64,000 bases of DNA from assembly GCA_016223025.1 (NCBI GenBank), contig JACRPU010000010.1:16537-80536 (forward strand). The letters run 5' to 3'. Positions within the stretch are counted from its first letter, which is position 1. The number at the start of each line of letters is the position of its first letter. Of this stretch, positions 58,524 to 64,000 are shown piece by piece. A program made the translations under genes and the position numbers. Source of the DNA: Nitrosomonadales bacterium (GTDB taxonomy: Bacteria; Pseudomonadota; Gammaproteobacteria; Burkholderiales; Gallionellaceae). Under the pieces are notes generated by a model. It was not told the DNA's origin. It searched no databases and saw nothing but the letters and a program-made list of their open reading frames with translations.

Positions 58524-59171
58524 TCAGCTTATCCAGATACCTTCCAGCCGCACCCGCGTTTCATTGCCCCGCTTCGCCAAGGCGCTGATCACGCCCGAGT
58601 GCCTCGACAGCAACACGCAGGTGCGCGGCAGGAAATAATAGCGCCTGCCGATCCGGAGTTCTTCCCGGCTGTGCCGCACCAGGCCGTCGTAGGCGATGAT
58701 CTGGTAGTAGCCGATTTCACGGCCTTGGTCCCTGGCAGCCAGGGGGCCCACGATGCACCAGGTGATGGCGCCGTTGAGGTAGTCCGGCTCTTCGACCACC
58801 ACGCCCACATGGGTGACCGGGCAGCCAACCAGCGAGGGGCGCCCGTACAGGATGTCGCCTTTTTTGACGGCCAGCTTCTCGATGTTGGCCGGGTTGAGCG
58901 GGGCGATGGTTTCACGCGGCCCCGGGTCTTCGGAAAATTGCTCCAGAATGAACTCGTATTCCCTGCCCAGCGCATCGTTCCAGGTGATTTCCTCAGTTAT
59001 GGGCCAGTAATTGGCTGCGGCAGGCGACGGCATTTCCCGGTAAATGCAGCGCTTCAGCACATCCGGGTGCAAGGCGGCGAGCGCCGCCAGTTCTGCGCAG
59101 GTTTTGAAGCCGCACTGCCCGCAGTTCTTTCCCGGCAGCGACTCCAATATTTTGTGAGCCTCGTCTTTCAC
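58524..59171 (-). CDS. Fe-S cluster domain protein, unknown partner of ABC-GTPase operon
   Basis: 215 residues. An N-terminal 4Fe-4S motif of the PF04060 type (NCGQCGFKTC, then Cys after LHPDVLKR) is followed by a domain with no name I can give (GDILYGRPSLVGCPVTHVGV, ITWCIVGPLAARDQGREIGY). The GTG start overlaps the upstream GTPase stop by one base, so the two are coupled. Convergent with hoxX. It probably binds a cluster and acts in assembly or electron transfer with the other two proteins (inference). Confidence 0.75.
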   Translation of the reverse strand: MKDEAHKILESLPGKNCGQCGFKTCAELAALAALHPDVLKRCIYREMPSPAAANYWPITEEITWNDALGREYEFILEQFSEDPGPRETIAPLNPANIEKLAVKKGDILYGRPSLVGCPVTHVGVVVEEPDYLNGAITWCIVGPLAARDQGREIGYYQIIAYDGLVRHSREELRIGRRYYFLPRTCVLLSRHSGVISALAKRGNETRVRLEGIWIS

Positions 59172-59866
59172 TATTCACCCCGGTAAAACAGATCGGTATC
59201 CAGCTTGCGCAGCACCCCGAAATGATGCTCCCAGCCGATAACTTTCTTGCCGACACATATGGTGCAGGTCGCTACGGGCGGGCTGCCCTTGAGCATGAGC
59301 GGCATGGTTACGTCTTCCGCCCGCTCTATCCTGCGCACCAGCCGGTCTATACCGATGCCGCGCAGGGCGTCGGCTTCCAGCACCTCTATCCGGGTAGCGT
59401 CCATGATGTTGGCGCGGAAGACTTCCCTTTCTGCCTGCGATACCAAGTCAATCTTGGTCACTACAGCAATGTCTGCGAGCGTGAGCATGGCCCCGATCTT
59501 GCGCGGCAGGTTCATGCCGCTGGTCGCCTCCAGCACGACGATACCGAGCGAGCCCACGATGTAGGGTGCACAGCGCAGGCACAGCCCGGCGGTTTCGACA
59601 ATCAGGTCTGCGCCCTCCTCTTCAGCCCACTTCACCGCGTCCCCCAGCACTAATACACTGGCATGATCGGGGCACAGGTCGCCGGAATAAATTTTCCTGG
59701 CAGGAATGGCAAATTCATTGCGGAACAACTCATCCTCGTCCGCGAACTGGACATCAATTTTGAGATAAGCGAGGCGGCGCCCTTTCTTCAGAAGTCTGCG
59801 CGCAACCTGCCGCAGCACGGTGGTTTTGCCGCTGGTAGGTGGGCCTGCGCACATGATGAGTTTCAT
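59171..59866 (-). CDS. HypB/UreG-like GTP-binding protein
   Basis: 231 residues of the SIMIBI P-loop class. Walker A is CAGPPTSGKTTVL, followed by LKIDVQFADEDELF, an ETAGLCLRCAPY segment with paired Cys, base-recognition VVTKIDL and a late CTICVGKK pair. It is related in style to the metallochaperone GTPases HypB, UreG and CobW but lacks a His-rich metal store. It starts 10 bases after the ABC ATPase stop. Probably a nucleotide-gated metallocentre assembly factor. Confidence 0.78.
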   Translation of the reverse strand: MKLIMCAGPPTSGKTTVLRQVARRLLKKGRRLAYLKIDVQFADEDELFRNEFAIPARKIYSGDLCPDHASVLVLGDAVKWAEEEGADLIVETAGLCLRCAPYIVGSLGIVVLEATSGMNLPRKIGAMLTLADIAVVTKIDLVSQAEREVFRANIMDATRIEVLEADALRGIGIDRLVRRIERAEDVTMPLMLKGSPPVATCTICVGKKVIGWEHHFGVLRKLDTDLFYRGE

Positions 59867-59876
59867 GATTATTCTC

Positions 59877-60677
59877 TTATGTCAGCCAGGTCATATCCAT
59901 GATGGCCCGGAATTCCTTTTCCAGCATGCGCTCACCGGAGCTGATCCTGTCGCGCATGCCCATGATGATCTTGTCGAGTTCGGTGACCTTCTCGCCGATG
60001 CGTTTTTCTTCCAGGCTGGTGGTGATCGCATTCTGCATCGCCCCTCCCTTCATCACGATGCGGTAATCAGATGACAGGGTGATTCTCGGATCGTGGGTGA
60101 CAAAGACGAAAATCTTTTCGTATTTCCGCAGCATCTCCAGCGCGCGCGTAAGGTTGATGCCGGCATTCTCGATTTCGTCCAGCAGGATGATCGGGGAATT
60201 GCCGATGATCACCGCATCCGCGATCAGCAGCGCGCGGCTCTGCCCGCCCGACAATTCGGTCATGGCGCTATCGGTGATGATAGGTTCGCCGGTCAGTTGG
60301 TTGGCGAAATCCAGGATATCGGCAACCACCGCATCGCGGTTTCCACTTCTTCTTATCCTGGCGTGTGTGTCGAGAAAACTGGCCACCGATACGTCGGAAA
60401 GAAAACCGGTGTGCTGGGTAATCAGTGCGATGGGGTTCTTTGCGGGGTCATCGAGGAACTCCTCCGCTGGGGCGGCGCCATTGATAAGGATACGCCTTCT
60501 GGAGGGTGTGTCCTCGGCGGCAAACAGGCCAATGTCGTTGATCAGCGCGGTCTTCCCGGAGCCAGTCGGGCCGACGATGCTGAGCAGGTCACCCATTTCA
60601 AGGTCAACCTGGTCAACCCGCTCCTTTTCCCCACCCCTTCCATAGCCGCCGAGAATAGTGACTTTCCTGATTTCCAT
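59877..60677 (-). CDS. Soluble ABC-type ATPase
   Basis: 266 residues with Walker A GPTGSGKTALI, Q-loop ITQHTGFLSD, signature ELSGGQSRALLIADAV, Walker B IILLDEIENAGIN and H-loop FVFVTHDP. A charged C-terminal extension (ITTSLEEKRIGEKVTELDKI) follows. There is no membrane domain or permease gene nearby, so it is unlikely to be a transporter. AAAGGTTCCCCGAC precedes the ATG. It is first in the operon with the GTPase and Fe-S genes. Confidence 0.8.
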   Translation of the reverse strand: MEIRKVTILGGYGRGGEKERVDQVDLEMGDLLSIVGPTGSGKTALINDIGLFAAEDTPSRRRILINGAAPAEEFLDDPAKNPIALITQHTGFLSDVSVASFLDTHARIRRSGNRDAVVADILDFANQLTGEPIITDSAMTELSGGQSRALLIADAVIIGNSPIILLDEIENAGINLTRALEMLRKYEKIFVFVTHDPRITLSSDYRIVMKGGAMQNAITTSLEEKRIGEKVTELDKIIMGMRDRISSGERMLEKEFRAIMDMTWLT

Positions 60678-60761
60678 GTCGGGGAACCTTTCAGGTAGGG
60701 TTTCAAGCGGTGTTGAAAGTACGGCTGCTCGATATTCGCCACTAATCCAGCGATCATCAAT

Positions 60762-61367
60762 TTATCTGCGGGGTTGACCCGCTAGTTGCCGGAACACCTT
60801 TTCTCTCGCCTTATCAAACGGAAGGCTGGCGTGAAATTTGAATTCTTTGAGTTTATCCAACGCTTCAGTTTTTCCATCAGTATCTGCACAAAACACGGCT
60901 GTAGCTGTGAGGAAAACAAACTCGGATAACTTGCCGAGATGGGTAGTTGCTCCCCAGCCTTGCTGGGCAAATATCTTGGCGCGACTGGAAGATTGGTGCA
61001 CCCGGAAACGTGAATTGCCCAAGTCGGAAAATACAGGGCGCGCCAATTCATTGCCGGGTAGATTGGCGAGGGATGAGGCCAGAAAACTCAAACGCAACAA
61101 AAATTTTCCCTCTCCGTTATCAATAAGCCCTAATTTGTCTCTTGCCTCAGTAGCCGAGTCGTCTGGATATTGCGGTGCATTGGGTTCATCGTCAAACTGG
61201 TCGCTGGTGATCCAGCAGTTGGAAGGGGCTGGAAGCGGTATACCAATGGTAGCGGCAGGCTTGCTCCAAGCAGGGTCAGCAGTAACTTCAGACAGCCGTG
61301 TCCGATAATCGCGAAGGCCAGACGGCGAATTATTAGGCACCAGGGGCAATACAAAAGGCAGACTCAT
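60762..61367 (-). CDS. Protein of unknown function
   Basis: 201 residues from ATG 61367, chosen for the strong GGGAGGCAG just upstream. It is mixed helical with no signal peptide and no motif I recognise (IGIPLPAPSNCWITSDQFDD near the start, KLKEFKFHASLPFDKARE near the end). Base composition is lower in GC than the core genes, suggesting transfer. It follows the next gene after 16 bases, so the two form a pair. Confidence 0.7.
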   Translation of the reverse strand: MSLPFVLPLVPNNSPSGLRDYRTRLSEVTADPAWSKPAATIGIPLPAPSNCWITSDQFDDEPNAPQYPDDSATEARDKLGLIDNGEGKFLLRLSFLASSLANLPGNELARPVFSDLGNSRFRVHQSSSRAKIFAQQGWGATTHLGKLSEFVFLTATAVFCADTDGKTEALDKLKEFKFHASLPFDKAREKVFRQLAGQPRR

Positions 61368-61383
61368 ACTGCCTCCCTTGTAT

Positions 61384-61725
61384 TTATTCATCAAGAATAA
61401 ACTTATGTAAGCTAACCGTATTCATTGTGTTGCTTAATCGTTGGGTGTCAGCCGGAGAAAACGACACCTGTTTGCATTTGCGTAGATAACTTTGTTTGGT
61501 GTGGCCTTTCCCACAAGCAACATCATCGACAATTTCCACAGCACTGTTTGCAGGAAGAGAGGCGCTTGCTTTAACGCAATCAAGAAGAAATGCACTGAGT
61601 GTGGCAGGTGATACAAGGCTCTCTGAACAAGACTCAAACATATTAACAGCCATAGCACGTCCTCGCGGAGTGCTTTGTAGTTTGTCCAAGAAGGCTTCAA
61701 CCGAGATCTTGTCTTCCGGTGTCAT
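61384..61725 (-). CDS. Protein of unknown function
   Basis: 113 residues. It starts DKISVEAFLDKLQSTPRGRA, has a Ser/Ala-rich middle and an end with GKGHTKQSYLRKCKQVSFS. No family is recognised. AT-richer than its surroundings. First gene of a two-gene unit with the 201-residue protein; a small defence or phage-related pair is possible but unsupported. Confidence 0.6.
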   Translation of the reverse strand: MTPEDKISVEAFLDKLQSTPRGRAMAVNMFESCSESLVSPATLSAFLLDCVKASASLPANSAVEIVDDVACGKGHTKQSYLRKCKQVSFSPADTQRLSNTMNTVSLHKFILDE

Positions 61726-61815
61726 CCTATGACCTTTTGCAGGAGTTTAGCAATGGGTTGCCGGATTGTATGTCAAGAAGGTTTGCAATGTTAGCCCCCA
61801 TCAACTCAACTGCCC

Positions 61816-62236
61816 TTATTTTTCCTTTTCCTCGGCAAGCGCCTTGCGAAATTCTTCGAGCCTGACATGAAAATCCTCCGCCTCGCCGCAACCCGGAAAC
61901 CGCGCGTAATGTTCGTGTGACCCCAGCATTTTTTGCGCATGTTAGATCGGGCAGAAGTATTGCTCGGTGCGCGCCGTGATCTCGCGGGCGTATGCGATCA
62001 CCCCGTTCGCATACGAACAAAACTTCGATGACGTCGAGGCAGGCAAGATGCTGGTGGTCCATCATCACGATGTATTCGGAGCGGCGCATCTTGGGGATGC
62101 CGTAAATCGGGAAGCAGGTCGCCCGATAGAACGTAACGCACAGATCGAAAAAAACCAGCGGGACAATCGTGTACGAACCGTACCAGAAATTCCGCGCCAC
62201 CGGAAATGCTTGCCGGGAAAACCTGCGTGGCCGCAC
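61816..62236 (-). pseudogene. Decayed gene for a conserved membrane-associated hypothetical protein
   Basis: The first frame (from 62236) reads NFWYGSYTIVPLVFFDLCVT and PKMRRSEYIVMMDHQHLACL. At about 62025 the coding trace moves to another frame reading CSYANGVIAYAREITARTEQ, then hits TAA. It resumes beyond it as HAQKMLGSHEHYARFPGCGE to EEFRKALAEEKEK, ending at 61816. Both halves look like one conserved protein interrupted by a small frame-changing lesion and a point stop. Family name not known to me. Confidence 0.78.
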
Positions 62237-62275
62237 CCGGCCGGAGATGCCGGGCTCGCCACAAAACCGGTATTC

Positions 62276-62752
62276 CTATTTGTCGCCGGTGCGAATCTTG
62301 CCGGTAATGTCACCGAAGAGGCTGAAATTCCTGACGACGCTGACCGCTCCCGGTAGCGGGGCAACATCCAGCTTCCTGGTGGCATAGACAATCATTTTTT
62401 TGCTTTCATCGTCGTAAATGGCCATCGGCACGCAATTGTCATCCGCAATTTGACGGATAATTTTCTTGGCCGCCCGATGCGACTCCTCATTCTCCTCCGG
62501 CATCGCCACTTCCTGCCCGGCCAGGCAGTCCACGTGCAGATAATCCGGCAGGCAGTTGCCGTGCTTGATTTCCGAGATGCTTGCGATGGCCAGCTTCCTG
62601 CCCCATTCCGGAGGCATGTCGTAGTAGTGGAAAACGGCGTGCGCAAATGTTTTCACATCCACATCGTCCGGGCAGCTTATATAAAATATGTGCCGCATCG
62701 CGTCGGTCGAGAATTCCACTTCATACGTTTTACCGCTTTGCCCTGCTGTCAT
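62276..62752 (-). CDS. Protein of unknown function
   Basis: 158 residues from ATG 62752 with AAAGG upstream. It has several Cys (ISCPDD, NCLPDYLHVDCLAG, DDNCVP) and a mixed alpha/beta pattern, without signal peptide or membrane span. I do not recognise the family. It lies just upstream of the decayed gene on the same strand. Confidence 0.7.
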   Translation of the reverse strand: MTAGQSGKTYEVEFSTDAMRHIFYISCPDDVDVKTFAHAVFHYYDMPPEWGRKLAIASISEIKHGNCLPDYLHVDCLAGQEVAMPEENEESHRAAKKIIRQIADDNCVPMAIYDDESKKMIVYATRKLDVAPLPGAVSVVRNFSLFGDITGKIRTGDK

Positions 62753-62991
62753 TTTGATTTACCTTTACTGTTCACCTGCCGTTCATCGGCCCGCGCCCGC
62801 ATTTCTGCACTTGCCTTTCCCTCCGCAACAGGGGACGCATTTTACCCAAGGCCGAGGTGGGATCACCATAATTTTGTTACATTCCCCTTTTGGGCTCCGG
62901 CTTGCCGGCAGGAGCCGTACCAATAGCACGAGGCCGCAAATTGAATAACACCTGCCAGACAAGTGCGCCCCTGCACGGCGGCCAAACATAA

Positions 62992-63840
62992 ATGGGCGCC
63001 CTGTGGATGCTCGCCGCCGGATTCCTGTTCGGCTGCATGGGCGTGTTCGTCAAGCTCGGCGCGCAATATTTTTCCCATAACGAGCTGGTGTTCTACCGCT
63101 CCTTTGTCGGGCTGCTGATGATCTACGCTATCGTCCGCCACCGGGGCCTGCCGCTGGCGACGCGGCACTGGCAGCCGCACCTGTGGCGCAGCGTTTCCGG
63201 CACCATCGCAATGATGCTGTTCTTCTATTGCATCACCGTGCTGCCGCTGGCCACCGCCGTCACCCTGAACTACACCTCGCCGCTGTTCCTCACCATCCTG
63301 ACCATGCTGGTGTTCGGGGAGCGCTTTCACGCCCCCCTTACCTTCGCCATCGCGGTAGGTTTTGCCGGCATGGTGCTGTTGCTGCAACCCACGCTGGAGC
63401 GCGACCAGTTTATCCCCGGCCTGCTCGGCCTCATTTCCGGCCTGCTTGCCGGCGTTGCCATGCTCAACGTGCGCCAGCTCGGCCTGCATGGCGAACCGGA
63501 CTGGCGCGTGGTATTTTATTTCAGCCTGGTCGCCTCGCTCGCCAGCGGCGGCGCCATGTTGTTCGACGCCGTCCACCCGGTCGGCGCAAACAGCCTGCTC
63601 ATCCTGATCGGGCTCGGCGGCAGCGCCACGCTGGCGCAGCTCGCCATGACCCGCGCCTACCGCACCGGAAAAATGCTGGTGGTGGGAAGCCTGTCCTTCA
63701 GCACGGTGCTGTTTTCCAGCCTGTTCGGCATGGCTTTCTGGGGCGAGGCGCTGCCGCTGGCGGGATGGGCGGGCATCGCGCTCATCGTGGCGAGCGGTGT
63801 GTTAAGCTTGCGGCTGGCACCACGGCACCCCGAAGAATAA
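62992..63840 (+). CDS. EamA/DMT-family transporter
   Basis: A 10-span inner-membrane exporter of small metabolites. It has 282 residues with two EamA repeats (GALWMLAAGFLFGCMGVFVK at the start and LLGLISGLLAGVAMLNVRQL in the second half). The substrate cannot be told from sequence. It is followed by a GCAGC-T7-GCTGC hairpin (63853-63870) and then an IS110-type element. Confidence 0.88.
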   Translation: MGALWMLAAGFLFGCMGVFVKLGAQYFSHNELVFYRSFVGLLMIYAIVRHRGLPLATRHWQPHLWRSVSGTIAMMLFFYCITVLPLATAVTLNYTSPLFLTILTMLVFGERFHAPLTFAIAVGFAGMVLLLQPTLERDQFIPGLLGLISGLLAGVAMLNVRQLGLHGEPDWRVVFYFSLVASLASGGAMLFDAVHPVGANSLLILIGLGGSATLAQLAMTRAYRTGKMLVVGSLSFSTVLFSSLFGMAFWGEALPLAGWAGIALIVASGVLSLRLAPRHPEE

Positions 63841-63966
63841 CCAGCGACTTAGGCAGCGTTTTTTTGCTGCTTTAGTCGAATAATGTAATGGACGCCCGCT
63901 TTCCGGAACGGCATCGATGTGCCAAAGTGGAACATTACTTAACCACCAAAGGAAGGGGCATCCGAA

Positions 63967-64000
63967 ATGAAGATTACTACGATAGGCATCGATTTGGCAA
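63967..64000 (+). mobile_element. Start of an IS110-family transposase, cut by the window end
   Basis: The last 11 codons read MKITTIGIDLA, the typical beginning of IS110-family recombinases (DEDD plus Ser catalysis). GGAAGGGGCATCCGAA precedes the ATG. The 126 bases between eamA and this start contain the element's left non-coding end, where IS110-group elements may encode their guide (bridge) RNA. The element end and target site cannot be fixed from this side alone. Confidence 0.75.

Overview
The window reads as a chromosome segment of a GC-rich betaproteobacterium, most likely of the Nitrosomonadales (Gallionella/Sideroxydans-like). This is inference from gene order and gene content, not a database match. 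Supporting signs are: yhdP-nit-tldD; proB-obgE-rpmA-rplU; rho-trxA; gltA-sdhE-sdhB; aroA::cmk-rpsA-ihfB-lapA-lapB-pyrF followed at a distance by rfaE-rfaD; an Arg32-type EF-P beside EarP; PEP-CTERM proteins; a HoxX hydrogenase maturase; and a rhodoquinone enzyme (RquA).

Layout. 0-5 kb: the 3' end of ribF, then tgt, gltA, sdhE and sdhB; sdhCDA are missing from their usual place. 5-19 kb: a WYL-regulator remnant, a SEC-C protein, the tldD-nit-yhdP operon, a small exported protein with a diguanylate cyclase, an ABC exporter and a PBP7-like endopeptidase. 19.7-24.7 kb: proB, obgE, L27/L21, rho and trxA. 25-30 kb: a membrane-anchored methyltransferase overlapping rquA, a small unknown protein, an HDOD-REC-GGDEF regulator and gluQ. 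30-38.5 kb: clpA/clpS, cspA, ygfZ, efp-earP, rfaD and rfaE. 38.6-44.4 kb: an accessory island with a type III restriction-modification pair and a decayed DUF1016 nuclease, inserted between rfaE and pyrF. 44.4-52.5 kb: the pyrF-lapB-lapA-ihfB-rpsA-aroA::cmk housekeeping block, then xerD-ogt.

52.6-64 kb is accessory. It holds three PEP-CTERM genes with near-identical sorting tails, an ORF-less group II intron sitting just after a terminator, and a 59-bp perfect direct repeat flanking about 1.9 kb. Next come hoxX and a compact operon of a soluble ABC ATPase, a HypB/UreG-like GTPase and an Fe-S protein, which is the best candidate here for an uncharacterised system. The stretch ends with unknown genes, a decayed membrane-protein gene, an EamA transporter and the first codons of an IS110-family transposase.

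A theme of the whole window is abundant short palindromic repeats. Several families recur between genes (composite REP modules, hairpins swapped inside a shared flank, MITE-like palindromes). Repeat-like DNA also appears in frame inside or at the ends of coding sequences: gluQ, mod, aroA::cmk, ogt and rfaE.
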